From: Roseobacter sp. SK209-2-6
GTDB taxonomy: Bacteria > Pseudomonadota > Alphaproteobacteria > Rhodobacterales > Rhodobacteraceae
Direction: 5' to 3'
Assembly: GCF_000169455.1 (NCBI RefSeq)
Contig: NZ_AAYC01000003.1
Coordinates: forward strand, 186,001-250,000
DNA length: 64,000 nucleotides
Shown piece after piece: positions 54,068-62,630 of the stretch. Numbering within the stretch: position 1 is the first letter of the stretch; every line of letters starts with the position of its first letter. Below the pieces are notes generated by a model. The model was not told where the DNA came from. It did not search any database and worked only from the letters and a program-made list of their open reading frames with translations. A program made the position numbers and the translations under genes.

Positions 54068-54396
54068 ACAGAGGAACCGAACAAACACAAATTTCAAGAC
54101 GAATGCCCCCTCTCGGCAGATTTGCAATGCAAATCGCCTGCCGGGCAACGGCTGGCACGTGCGGTCATCCGAGAAACTGGAACCCCCGTGGTTTGTCCTG
54201 AGCTAAAAAGCTCGCGATGCCGATTGGGATGTTGCGCCAAAGTGGTCATTAAAAGCCAACCTGAAAGGCAAAATTCAAAAAACCCTTTCGTCGCAACCTG
54301 GACCGATCATCGAGGAACGGGCGCTTTCTTTGCGGCGAGCAATGACTGGAAACAGATAAAGCCAATATTCAGTTTTAACGCATTTTGGTTTTCAGG
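54068..54396. other. 329-bp non-coding stretch after the IS110 remnant
   Basis: No convincing gene is present. The palindrome GATTTGCA-A-TGCAAATC at 54119-54135 stands 52 bp past the transposase end. It may be part of the IS end or a chromosomal target dyad, as some IS110/IS1111-group elements insert into such structures. The rest is featureless by eye. Confidence 0.4.
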
Positions 54397-54963
54397 CTAT
54401 CCCGTTTCCGACCGCACGACTTTAAGCCTTGAGATCGTGGACCTGCTGACGCCCAGCATGCGGCCGATCTCCGCAGCTGTCTTACCCATCGACAGCAAAG
54501 AAATCGCCTCTTCTCGTTCGGTGTCGCTCAGCTTTTTGGGACGCCCTCTGCTCAGGCCAAAAGATCGGGGCCGGTCTTCGGCGGACCGGCTTTCCAAATC
54601 CGCCATCCCCAGTTCGAAATCAATAACACCGCCCAAAATCTCTATAACCATAGCAGCCCGGCCATCTTCCGTATTGATCCAGGGTTCGGACATCGAACGG
54701 AAGGATGCGCCTTTCTCGTTCAGGCGTTCCAGCAGGGAAAAAAGTTCAGCAATCGTATCTGCAATCGCAGAAAGACGCGAGACCACGATTACATCACCGG
54801 GCGAGACATCGGCCAAGAAGGCTTTCAGCGTTTCGCTGCGGCTCGCTCCGTCCTCTGCCGTGTCGCTCCAGATCCGGTCACAGCCCTGCTGTTTCAGTTC
54901 ACTAAGCTGAACTTCGCTGCGGTACCATTTCGACGACACCCGCGCATATCCAATTTTTACCAT
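54397..54963 (-). CDS. Serine recombinase (resolvase/invertase family) with degenerate active site
   Basis: The 188-residue protein has the resolvase fold: KIGYARVSSKWYRSEVQLSEL with nucleophile Ser10, VSPGDVIVVSRL, a helix-E-like segment GGVIDFELGMADLESRS and a C-terminal HTH (KTAAEIGRMLGVSRSTISRL). However the canonical LDRLGR motif reads LSAIAD, replacing both catalytic arginines (at 66 and 69) with Ala and Asp, and FER becomes FEL. A strand-exchange role is therefore doubtful; DNA binding may persist. It is divergent from an NCS1 permease and adjoins tandem repeats. Confidence 0.8.
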   Translation of the reverse strand: MVKIGYARVSSKWYRSEVQLSELKQQGCDRIWSDTAEDGASRSETLKAFLADVSPGDVIVVSRLSAIADTIAELFSLLERLNEKGASFRSMSEPWINTEDGRAAMVIEILGGVIDFELGMADLESRSAEDRPRSFGLSRGRPKKLSDTEREEAISLLSMGKTAAEIGRMLGVSRSTISRLKVVRSETG

Positions 54964-55007
54964 GCTAAATCAGTCTCGTAGAGAAGTTCTATTTGTTTCA
55001 CTTGACT

Positions 55008-55055
55008 TTTGCACGCACTTATGACCGTCTATTTGCACGCCCTTATGCACGACCA
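55008..55055. repeat. Two 24-bp tandem repeats upstream of the serine recombinase
   Basis: TTTGCACGCACTTATG (55008-55023) and TTTGCACGCCCTTATG (55032-55047) differ at one of 16 bases and are spaced 24 bp apart. They lie in the 110-bp gap between the recombinase start (54963) and the permease start, so are candidate binding sites for either promoter or for the HTH of the recombinase. Confidence 0.75.
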
Positions 55056-55073
55056 TAGCGCCGCTGCTGAGCA

Positions 55074-56531
55074 ATGACAATCGCCTGGACAGGTTTTCTG
55101 AACGCAATGCCCTATGTCCCTTCAGACCGACAGATGGATCCCAGCCTCTACAATGAGGATCTGGCTCCGGTTCCCGCGGACAAGCGGGACTGGGGCTGGT
55201 TCGAACTGTTTAATGTCTGGGCCAATGATGTGCAGTCGCTGTTTGGCTATACATTAGCGGCATCTCTGTTTCTGGCCTACGGTTTGAATGGCTGGGCTGT
55301 ATTTGCTGGCATCGTATTGGCGGGTTTCATCGTCATGGGGCTGGTTAATTTGATCGGCAAGCCGAGCGTGCAGTATGGAATACCCTTTCCAGTCATGGCG
55401 CGTGCCAGCATGGGGGTGCGGGGCGCAAATTTCCCGGCGGTGATCCGGGCCGTGGTGGCTATCTTCTGGTATGGGGTGCAGACCTATTTTGCCTCAACCG
55501 CGCTGGCTTTGGCGATAGTGGCTTTGACCGGGGCCAGTACCGATCCCGTTTTTCTGGGTCTGGCCCTGGTTGACTGGGTCGCCTTCCTGTTTGTCTGGGG
55601 GTTTCAGATTGCGCTGTTCTGGAACGGGATCGACCTGATTGTCGGCTTTCTCAATTTTGCCGGGCCGTTTGTTTACGCCGTCATGCTGACCCTGGCTGTT
55701 GTCATCTGGATCGAAGCCGGAAATGACCTGTGGTCTGAGGTCGGCACAATTTTCCGCGGGACGGGCGGCTATGAGGGCAGCCAGCTCGGGGCCTTTGCCG
55801 CCGTGGTGGGAACAATGATCGCCTATTTCTCGGCTGTGGTTATCAACTTTGGCGATTTTTCCCGGTTTGTGCGTTCCGAAGATGAAATGCGCAAAGGCAA
55901 TTTGCTGGGGCTTCCGATCAACATTGCCTTCTTTTCGCTGATTGCGCTGATCGTCACGGCAGGCACCGTCGCAATCTGGGGCGAGGCCCTGACCAACCCT
56001 ACCGAAATTATCGCTCGTGTGGACTCGCTGCCGCTGACCATTCTGGCGTCGGTGATGTTCTTGATGGCCACCGTCGGGATCAACCTTGTGGCCAACTTTA
56101 TTCCGCCCGCTTATGACCTAGCAAACCTGCTTCCCAGCAAGATCAACTTCCGCGTGGCCGGTATTATTACTTCGGCCTATGCCCTGGTGATCGGAGGCCT
56201 TTGGGTGTCAACGATCAGCCATATCGGGATCCTGGGTTTTGTGAACACGCTGGGAGCCGTCCTCGCGCCAGTCTACGGGATCATGATCGCCGACTACTAT
56301 CTGGTGAAATCCGGCAAGCTGGAAGTCGGGCAGCTGTTTTCGGCGTCGCGCGATGGGCCCTACTATTACAGCAAGGGCTGGAACCCTGCAGCGATCGTCT
56401 CGTTCATCCTTCCGGCCGGTTTTTCAATCCTTACCGTCTGGGTCCCCATGCTGAGCGCACTTGCAGGCTTTGCCTGGGTGATCGGCGCAGGATTTGGAGG
56501 AGTGTTCTACTGGGCAATAGCAAAACGCTGA
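55074..56531 (+). CDS. NCS1-family nucleobase/hydantoin-type permease (copy 1)
   Basis: The 485-residue membrane protein with about 12 helices shows the NCS1 pattern: FNVWANDVQSLFGYTLAASL, PVMARASMGVRGANFPAVIRAVVAIFWYGVQTYFAST, and MIADYYLVKSGKLEV near the end. It belongs to the Na+/H+ symporters for purines, cytosine, allantoin or hydantoins; ligand is not predictable from these residues. ATG 55074 is chosen, with 55107 as the alternative. No metabolic gene for such compounds is beside it. Confidence 0.88.
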   Translation: MTIAWTGFLNAMPYVPSDRQMDPSLYNEDLAPVPADKRDWGWFELFNVWANDVQSLFGYTLAASLFLAYGLNGWAVFAGIVLAGFIVMGLVNLIGKPSVQYGIPFPVMARASMGVRGANFPAVIRAVVAIFWYGVQTYFASTALALAIVALTGASTDPVFLGLALVDWVAFLFVWGFQIALFWNGIDLIVGFLNFAGPFVYAVMLTLAVVIWIEAGNDLWSEVGTIFRGTGGYEGSQLGAFAAVVGTMIAYFSAVVINFGDFSRFVRSEDEMRKGNLLGLPINIAFFSLIALIVTAGTVAIWGEALTNPTEIIARVDSLPLTILASVMFLMATVGINLVANFIPPAYDLANLLPSKINFRVAGIITSAYALVIGGLWVSTISHIGILGFVNTLGAVLAPVYGIMIADYYLVKSGKLEVGQLFSASRDGPYYYSKGWNPAAIVSFILPAGFSILTVWVPMLSALAGFAWVIGAGFGGVFYWAIAKR

Positions 56532-56574
56532 GCAACTGATCCGCAAACTGGTTTGAGGGCGTCCCGAAGTGGAG

Positions 56575-56598
56575 CCGTTTGCAGAGTGATGCAAACGG
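56575..56598. promoter_or_regulatory. Inverted repeat between the two NCS1 genes
   Basis: CCGTTTGCA-GAGTGA-TGCAAACGG is a perfect 9-bp inverted repeat 156 bp before the second permease start. It could be a regulator binding site or a hairpin ending the first transcript; there is no T-tract. Confidence 0.45.
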
Positions 56599-56753
56599 AA
56601 CGGCTGAGCTTGTCCCGGACATCAAGCTGACATGAAACTACCCCGCCGCAGGTTGTGGCGGTGCCGCTCCAGGGTGTTGCCCTGAAGCGTAGGGCGGCTT
56701 TTGCCGCAATCCTGAGGGGCGTGGCCCCTTCCATCAAAAACGGGAGGAAAATG

Positions 56754-58187
56754 ATGGAAACGACAATAACAACCCTGGAAAGCAAAAGCTCCACAGATCC
56801 TGGCGGTGACACGCTGAACCCGGTGACACCAGAGGAGAAAACCTGGGGTGCTTTTGCAATCTTCAATATCTGGGCCAATGATGTGCAGTCGTTGTTTGGC
56901 TATTCACTGGTAGCCTCGCTATTTATCTCATATGGGGTTGGCGGTTGGACCGCCTTTGCAGCGCTTATCGCTGCAGGGCTGTTTGTTATGTGGATGGTGA
57001 ACTTGTCAGGGGCGCCGGGTGAAAAATACGGCATCCCCTATCCGGTCCTTGCCCGTGCCAGTATGGGAACTGCAGGCTCGAAGCTCCCCGCGATATTGCG
57101 GGCAGCGGTTGCTGTCTTCTGGTACGGCGTACAGGTTTATTTTGCCTCAACCGCATTGTCCCTGCTGATCCGCTCCATCACCGGAATAAGCGGCGGAGCT
57201 GAGGTCCTGGGGTTAACCGGCATCGACTGGTCCGCTTTTGTCCTAGTCTGGGTATTTCATATTGCCATCTTCTGGCGCGGAATGGACTGGGTTGAGAAGT
57301 TCCTCAATATTGCTGGCCCCTTCGTCTATCTGGTGATGATCGGACTGGTCATCGTCCTTTGGCAGCGCTCGGATGGGCAGCTTCTCAGCGCGACGGCGAC
57401 GATCTTTGCAAACCCCGAAGGAACATTCAGCAGCGAAGTGAAAGGCTTCATTGCCATTTTCGGGACGATGGTTGCCTATTTCTCAGCTGTGATGATCAAC
57501 TTTTCGGATTTCTCGCGCTATTCAAAAAGCAAAGCATCAATGAAGACCGGCAACCTTGCGGGCCTGCCACTCAACATGATCCTGTTCTCAGCGCTGGCGC
57601 TGCTGACAACCGGCGGCGCGGCGGTTGTCTTTGGCGAGGAGATCATCAACCCCACCGAAATCGTTGAGAAGACCGACAGCGTGCTGCTGGGCATCATCGC
57701 GGCGATCACTTTCTTTGCCGCTACAGTGGGCATCAACCTGGTTGCGAACTTCATCCCTGCAGTAAATGGCATCGCCAATCTGGCGCCCGGCAAGATCAGC
57801 TTCCGCCAGGCAGGCCTTGCGACCTCTGTGTTTGCACTGGTGATTGGCGGGCTGTGGACTGCGGTCATTTCGAACATCGGTATCGCCGGTTTTGTGAATA
57901 CGCTCGGAGCAACACTGGCTCCGGTTTTCGGAATTATGATCGTGGACTACTACTTAATTCGTAAGCAACAGCTGAACTGCGACGATCTCTACAACATGAA
58001 CCAGGGCGAGTACCATTATGGCAACGGCTGGAATGATGCTGCCCTGCTCGCCTTCGGGGCCGCTTCAGTATTCTCTGTTGCTACTGTTTGGGTTCCTGCC
58101 CTCGGCATCCTGTCAGGCTATGCTTGGATAATAGGCGCCGTACTTGGCGGAATAATCTACAGCGCCATGGCAAAGAAAGGCGTTTAG
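56754..58187 (+). CDS. NCS1-family permease (copy 2)
   Basis: Paralogue of the preceding gene: FNIWANDVQSLFGYSLVASL, YPVLARASMGTAGSKLPAIL, FADFSRY-like NFSDFSRYSKSKASM, GINLVANFIPAVNGIANLAPGKI and MIVDYYLIRKQQLNCDDL align along the whole length. 477 residues from the second of two ATGs with GGAGG 6 nt before it. The two are clearly related yet well diverged, so they arose by an old duplication or joint acquisition rather than a recent copy. Confidence 0.88.
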   Translation: METTITTLESKSSTDPGGDTLNPVTPEEKTWGAFAIFNIWANDVQSLFGYSLVASLFISYGVGGWTAFAALIAAGLFVMWMVNLSGAPGEKYGIPYPVLARASMGTAGSKLPAILRAAVAVFWYGVQVYFASTALSLLIRSITGISGGAEVLGLTGIDWSAFVLVWVFHIAIFWRGMDWVEKFLNIAGPFVYLVMIGLVIVLWQRSDGQLLSATATIFANPEGTFSSEVKGFIAIFGTMVAYFSAVMINFSDFSRYSKSKASMKTGNLAGLPLNMILFSALALLTTGGAAVVFGEEIINPTEIVEKTDSVLLGIIAAITFFAATVGINLVANFIPAVNGIANLAPGKISFRQAGLATSVFALVIGGLWTAVISNIGIAGFVNTLGATLAPVFGIMIVDYYLIRKQQLNCDDLYNMNQGEYHYGNGWNDAALLAFGAASVFSVATVWVPALGILSGYAWIIGAVLGGIIYSAMAKKGV

Positions 58188-58421
58188 CCTGCAGAGCAAG
58201 AGAATGCACCACTGCCTTTCCGAGAGTCCGCTTTCGGAAAGGCAACCTTGGAATTCATACTTACCGCGACATCAGTATTGAGTATTTACTTTGCACTGGA
58301 GAGCCGCCATTCGCTTACAGCGCATTATCGGCCGGAATGGGCTTGTTGCAAACCACCGCTGCGACGCAAACCCAGGTCCGGTCCAAATTGGCGAACGGCC
58401 AGAACCGCCCGCCAAGGTGGT

Positions 58422-58601
58422 TCAAATGTCGATTTGCTCGGCGATACTCAGCGCATCTTCAAGTTCGACGCCAAGATATCTGACCGTGCTGGCAACCTTG
58501 GTATGTCCGAGCAGAAGTTGATTCGCTCTGAGATTTCCGGTTTTCCGGTAAATCTCTGCTGCTTTGGTCCGGCGCAGCGAAGGCGTGCGCCCCTGCCCAT
58601 T
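58422..58601 (-). pseudogene. C-terminal fragment of a tyrosine integrase
   Basis: A minus-strand frame reads LRRTKAAEIYRKTGNLRANQ, LLLGHTKVASTVRYLGVELE and DALSIAEQIDI before the stop. It contains the LGH-x-K...YLG region with the catalytic His and Tyr, matching integrases associated with IS91-like elements. The N-terminal catalytic half is missing; its start is joined to the IS91-type fragment at about 58600. Confidence 0.75.
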
Positions 58602-59107
58602 CTCTGAGATCGCCGCCCGAGACGATCATGTGGATGTGGGGATGATGTGTCAGAGCGGAACCCCAGATGGGGAGCACGCTGGTCATGCTGATCCGGGCAC
58701 CAAGACGCTTAGGATCAGCAGCGATGGTCGCCACTGCCTGAGCCGTTGCTTTGAACGGCAAGCCGTAAACAGCGCGCTTGTTCCAAAGAGCGATCCGGGC
58801 GACCTCCGCTGGTAGACTTAAGACCACGTGGAAGTACTCGTCCGGCAACATGTCCTCCGCGCGCGCCTCGGTCCATTCGCGCGCCGCAGGTGCCTGGCAC
58901 TTCGGGCAATGCCGGTTTTTTGCATGAGTTGTAGGCGAGATGCTGGTGGTTGCACCTGGTGCAGGCGGCGACATGCCCGCCGCACGCCTCGGTCCGGCAG
59001 ACCTCAACAGCAGAAATGTGCACAAACATATCTTTGCCAACGCCGTCGGGTGCGATGAAACCGAAGCCTTTGGTAGGTTCGAACCATTTTACGGTGCCGG
59101 TGGCCAT
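58600..59107 (-). pseudogene. Cold-shock gene 5' end fused to IS91-type transposase remnant
   Basis: From ATG 59107 the frame begins as a cold-shock protein ([20 protein letters not shown], then [10 protein letters not shown]) for 35 residues. It then runs into an IS91-type zinc-finger ([20 protein letters not shown]). A six-A run (58916-58921 on the plus strand as T) shifts frame; the transposase continues in another frame as [40 protein letters not shown] and ALTHHPHIHMIVSGGD, ending at about 58600. The C-terminal half of both genes is lost. A promoter of the cold-shock gene may still drive the chimera. Confidence 0.85.
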
Positions 59108-59748
59108 ATCCGTAGTCTCCTATTGCTTGCTGCCCGCATTGGTGCAGCAGCCTGACATTGTCGGTCTGGATCGAAAGACTGAACGCCGAAAAACGGGAGA
59201 CAGTTGGTCGAAAACGAAAAACATTGGCGAGCCTGATATGCGTGGCGGCGGTTCGGCTTGCAAAGTCCTTATATAAAATCATTGAGATGAAGCGTCTGCG
59301 GAACATCGATGGCAGGTTGGGACGCTTGTTGGGCTGAGGAGATAAGAAAGCCAGATGAGCCCACAGCCACCGCTTCTTATCGGTTCGAATGCTGCGGGAG
59401 CAGTGGGCCGGTCACAGCCCCAAGCAGTCCCAATAAAGGGGCGTCGAACCAAAAAATGCTACCGGTGCGAACAGAGCGTTTCTGCATTTCCTCACAGCGA
59501 ACGTTCGAGCTGTCAAAATCAGGTTGTGGAGGCCCGTGTGCAAACCCAGTGCAAGATCGCCAAGAAACGCTGACAGAGATCCCGGCGCAAAGATCCACTG
59601 TCCGACCGAATGTCACTTACCGCAAAACAAAAAGAAAGACTGCCATTTAGATCATGTATTTTGTGGTCACATTGGACAATGCCAGGGTCATGGGATCAAG
59701 CTGCAGTAGATCGTAACACGATTTAGGTCAGCCAAGCGCGGCGCTCGG
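59108..59748. other. 641-bp intergenic region upstream of the truncated cold-shock gene
   Basis: No coding frame is convincing: several short frames on both strands have poor composition. The 150 bp next to 59107 would hold the cold-shock 5' leader and promoter. Nothing else is recognised. Confidence 0.4.
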
Positions 59749-60363
59749 TCAGCAGTTGTTCACCGGGTGCGTCAAAGCGCCCCCAAGCGCGAGCTCTGCC
59801 ACGCTGTGCAAATCGCCAGCTGTTGCGCCGTCGCGAGCTTGCGCTGCAAGCCCCTGTATCAGTACCGCAACGTATTTCGCCAACAGATCCGGCTCGGTGG
59901 AAGCAGGCATGTCCCCTTCCTCGACACCCTGCCGGATCCGGTCTGCAATCATTGCCTCGCTGGCTAGCCTGTATCCGGCAAGCAGATCCTGCGCGCCCAG
60001 GCTGCCTTTTCCGCAATTGGTTGCGCCGCTGACGAGCAGACAGCCCTTGGGCCTCTCTTTCGCGGAAAATGCCTCGATGGCCTCAAGCACGTAACGGTGC
60101 AGGGCCTGAGCGGCGGTTGCCTCCTCATCCAGGGCGCGAGGAGCATAGGCTGCAACGCTTTGCGCATAATGGGCGGCGCACCGTTCAAACAATGCCTGCT
60201 TGTTGCCGAAGGCGGCATAGATACTGGGGGGATTTAGCCCCATGGCAGCACTGAGGTCAGCCATCGAAGCAGCCTCATACCCCCGCTCCCAAAACAGTAG
60301 CATTGCCTGTTCAATAGCCTGTTCCGTGTCAAAGGATCGCTGCCGCCCCAAGGTCGCCTCCAT
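59749..60363 (-). CDS. TetR-family repressor
   Basis: The 204-residue protein has an N-terminal TetR HTH (AMLLFWERGYEAASMADLSA, MGLNPPSIYAAFGNKQALFE) and a helical ligand-binding part with two cysteines (ERPKGCLLVSGATNCGKGSL). It diverges from an oxidoreductase gene; between them are two direct copies of CGATCACTACAAA, a typical arrangement for repression of the neighbour and self. Confidence 0.87.
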   Translation of the reverse strand: MEATLGRQRSFDTEQAIEQAMLLFWERGYEAASMADLSAAMGLNPPSIYAAFGNKQALFERCAAHYAQSVAAYAPRALDEEATAAQALHRYVLEAIEAFSAKERPKGCLLVSGATNCGKGSLGAQDLLAGYRLASEAMIADRIRQGVEEGDMPASTEPDLLAKYVAVLIQGLAAQARDGATAGDLHSVAELALGGALTHPVNNC

Positions 60364-60373
60364 TATTGCTTAT

Positions 60374-60434
60374 CGATCACTACAAAATTTTCCTTGACCT
60401 AGCAAGCCGTATATAACTTAACGATCACTACAAA
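60374..60434. promoter_or_regulatory. Direct-repeat operator between TetR and oxidoreductase genes
   Basis: CGATCACTACAAA occurs at 60374-60386 and 60422-60434, identical and in the same orientation, 48 bp apart. The first lies 11 bp from the TetR start, the second 15 bp from the oxidoreductase start, so one bound repressor could control each promoter. Confidence 0.75.
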
Positions 60435-60448
60435 GTATGGAGGCAAGG

Positions 60449-61312
60449 ATGAAAGCTGCAATTATTGAGAGCTTTGGTGGTGCGGGTGTTTTCCGGAGTG
60501 CAGAATTGCCTCGCCCTAAGCCAAAGCCAGGGGAACTGCTGATCCGCATCCGCGCATCCAGTGTGAACCCGGTTGATGCCGGTGTCCGGGCGGGAAAGAT
60601 CTTGCCTGACGATCCAGGTAATTTCCCGATGATCCTGGGCTGGGATGCAGCTGGCACCGTCGAAGCGCTTGGACCGGAAACGGACGGGTTTGCCTGCGGT
60701 GATCGGGTGATGGCGATTTCACCGCAGCCAGGATCCCTAGTGGGCACACACGCAGAATTTGCCGCATTGCCAGTGAGCCAGGTTGTAAAATTAGCGGATG
60801 CAGTTTCCTTCACCTGTGCCGCCGCGATGCCTCTAATCGGAAGCACAGCACTGTCGTCTCTTCAAGCCTTGGACCTACCGCCGGGCGCGTCTGTCCTGAT
60901 CAACAACCCAAAGGGGGCGGTTGGAGCAATGGCCGCAACGCTCGCGCCCCTGCTGGGATTCGAACTCGCTGCGCCAGATGCGCGCGACGTGGATGGCGCC
61001 ATTGATGTGCGTGGCCGTGAGCATGCTCAAAAGGCTTTTTCTGCGGTGAAGGACGGCGGGGCCTATGCAACCATTGTACCAGAATGGTGGAAACCAGGCG
61101 GGGTGTTCGCCCCTGCACGGGGCATCACCCCCGTAACGGTTCAAAATCCTGCAAACCAGCAGGTTCTACAGCCATTGGCAGACTGGCTGGCCCAAGGGGT
61201 CCTGACGCCAAAGATCGAGGCTATCCTGCCACTGGAGAAGATCGCAGAGGCACATCGCAGACTGGATACGCCGGGGCACACAGGCAAGTTTGTTCTGGAT
61301 CACGCGGCTTGA
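60449..61312 (+). CDS. Zinc-independent MDR-family oxidoreductase (quinone-reductase-like)
   Basis: The 287-residue protein belongs to the medium-chain dehydrogenase superfamily: RIRASSVNPVDAGVRAGKIL, WDAAGTVEALGPETDGFACGDRV and AAMPLIGSTALSSLQALDLP. The NAD(P)-binding GxGxxG segment is altered (INNPKGAVGAMAA), and zinc ligands are absent, as in quinone oxidoreductase/enoyl reductase types. It is shorter than typical (about 320). ATG 60449 (MKAAIIESFGG) is preferred. Probably induced by an electrophile sensed by the TetR protein. Confidence 0.82.
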   Translation: MKAAIIESFGGAGVFRSAELPRPKPKPGELLIRIRASSVNPVDAGVRAGKILPDDPGNFPMILGWDAAGTVEALGPETDGFACGDRVMAISPQPGSLVGTHAEFAALPVSQVVKLADAVSFTCAAAMPLIGSTALSSLQALDLPPGASVLINNPKGAVGAMAATLAPLLGFELAAPDARDVDGAIDVRGREHAQKAFSAVKDGGAYATIVPEWWKPGGVFAPARGITPVTVQNPANQQVLQPLADWLAQGVLTPKIEAILPLEKIAEAHRRLDTPGHTGKFVLDHAA

Positions 61313-61437
61313 TGAGCAATGGGATAAATCCGGCGGAGGCGTCTCAGCCCCCGCCGGTTCCGGCATTGTTGTTTTCAGCCCGGCCTGTTTAGCTGGTCTC
61401 AATCCGGGCGGAGCGCACGGGTACCCAACAGCGCGCA

Positions 61438-62409
61438 TCACCGCTCCGAGTGAGAAACTGCTCTGGCAAGGCACTCTTGTGCCTCTCCTGCGAGGTTGGC
61501 CAGGATATCACTTGCTGACTGCACTGCGTTGATCAAACCGATGCCTTCACCAACAAAGGCCGTCGCGACATCCGGGTCTCCGGCATTCTGAGCTGCCGCC
61601 CATTTTGCGGCTTCAGACTTCGCATCCCGCTGTAGGGCTGCTTCGGATTGATGCCACTTCTGAATGAAGGGATTGCTCAGGACACGGCCATTGTAGCGGC
61701 TGGGCCAGTCATAGCCGCGCACCACGTCCACGACCCGAGTGCGGAGGGTGTCATCCCCCGTCGCCGCGAGCGCGCGGTCCAAAATGCGCGGGTGCACCAA
61801 TGCTTCGTGGGAGGCCAGAAACCGCGTGCCGATCACAGCCCCATCTGCCCCAAGCATCAAGGCCGCCGCCAGACCACGCCCATCGGTGATACCACCGGCT
61901 GCACAGAGCAGCACCTTGCTGTTCTGGCGCGCGATCTCGTCCGCGATCTCGGGAACCAGAGCAAAGGTGCCGCGCGCTTCGCCATGGCCGCCAGCGTCCG
62001 CGCCTTGCGCAACAATGATATCCGCGCCGCAATCCAGCGCCCTCCATGCGTCACGCAGGGTTTGAACCTGGCAGATCAGCGGCACTCCAGCGTCCCGGAT
62101 CGCAGGCGCAAAGGGAGCCGGGTCGCCGAAGGACAGGAAAACCGCGGCTGGATCATGCACCAGTACCTGATCAAGCACATGCGGCTGTTCGGCCAACTTC
62201 CAGGTGATCAGACCGCAGCCGACGCGGGCACCAGCAGCGATGCCGAACTGCTGATCGATCCAGTCCGCATCGCCATATCCACCTCCGATCATGCCCATCC
62301 CGCCTGCGCTGGAGACGGCGCTGGCCAGTGTGCCGCCTGCAGCAAAGGCCATCGGCGCCTGGATCACCGGACGGGTGATCCCCAACGCCTCTGTCATTCG
62401 CGTCTTCAT
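61438..62409 (-). CDS. Nitronate monooxygenase / 2-nitropropane-dioxygenase-like FMN enzyme
   Basis: The 323-residue TIM-barrel has the family pattern: VIQAPMAFAAGGTLASAVSSAGGMGMIGGG, DIIVAQGADAGGHGEARGTFALVPEI, AAGGITDGRGLAAALMLGADGAVIGTRFLAS. The GADAGGHG segment carries the catalytic His region. Such enzymes oxidise alkyl nitronates or related compounds. It is the last gene of a leftward four-gene operon and overlaps the tautomerase gene by ATGA. Confidence 0.85.
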   Translation of the reverse strand: MKTRMTEALGITRPVIQAPMAFAAGGTLASAVSSAGGMGMIGGGYGDADWIDQQFGIAAGARVGCGLITWKLAEQPHVLDQVLVHDPAAVFLSFGDPAPFAPAIRDAGVPLICQVQTLRDAWRALDCGADIIVAQGADAGGHGEARGTFALVPEIADEIARQNSKVLLCAAGGITDGRGLAAALMLGADGAVIGTRFLASHEALVHPRILDRALAATGDDTLRTRVVDVVRGYDWPSRYNGRVLSNPFIQKWHQSEAALQRDAKSEAAKWAAAQNAGDPDVATAFVGEGIGLINAVQSASDILANLAGEAQECLARAVSHSER

Positions 62410-62627
62410 TGTGCCTGTTTCCGGTACTCCTGCACCGGCAGGCCGCCAACACCCCAGTCCTCCAGCGGGACCTCATTGATCACTACAAAAGTGGTTGCTG
62501 GGTTCTTACCCAGAACGTCCTGCAAAAGATCGGTAACCCCGGTGATCAGCTGCGCCTTTTGCGCGGCACTTGGACCGGTGCCCCCCGGGCCGCCTTCGCG
62601 GGTCACTTTGATATTCACATAGGGCAT
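62406..62627 (-). CDS. 4-oxalocrotonate tautomerase family protein
   Basis: The 73-residue protein starts MPYVNIKVTREGG, so the mature N-terminus is Pro1, the catalytic base. KAQLITGVTDLLQDVLGKNP and TTFVVINEVPLEDWGVGGLPV follow the 4-OT fold. It likely isomerises an enol or processes an unsaturated acid. Its stop overlaps the next start by ATGA. Confidence 0.85.
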   Translation of the reverse strand: MPYVNIKVTREGGPGGTGPSAAQKAQLITGVTDLLQDVLGKNPATTFVVINEVPLEDWGVGGLPVQEYRKQAQ

Positions 62628-62630
62628 CGG

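Noticed and set aside
54122-54910. Plus-strand frame of 262 codons opposite the serine recombinase
   Set aside because: Antisense to a recognisable recombinase, with Ser/Arg-rich composition typical of shadow frames.
62478-62490. GATCACTACAAAA matching the TetR operator repeat
   Set aside because: It lies inside the tautomerase coding region (TTFVVINEV) where codons are constrained by the protein, so it is probably coincidence.
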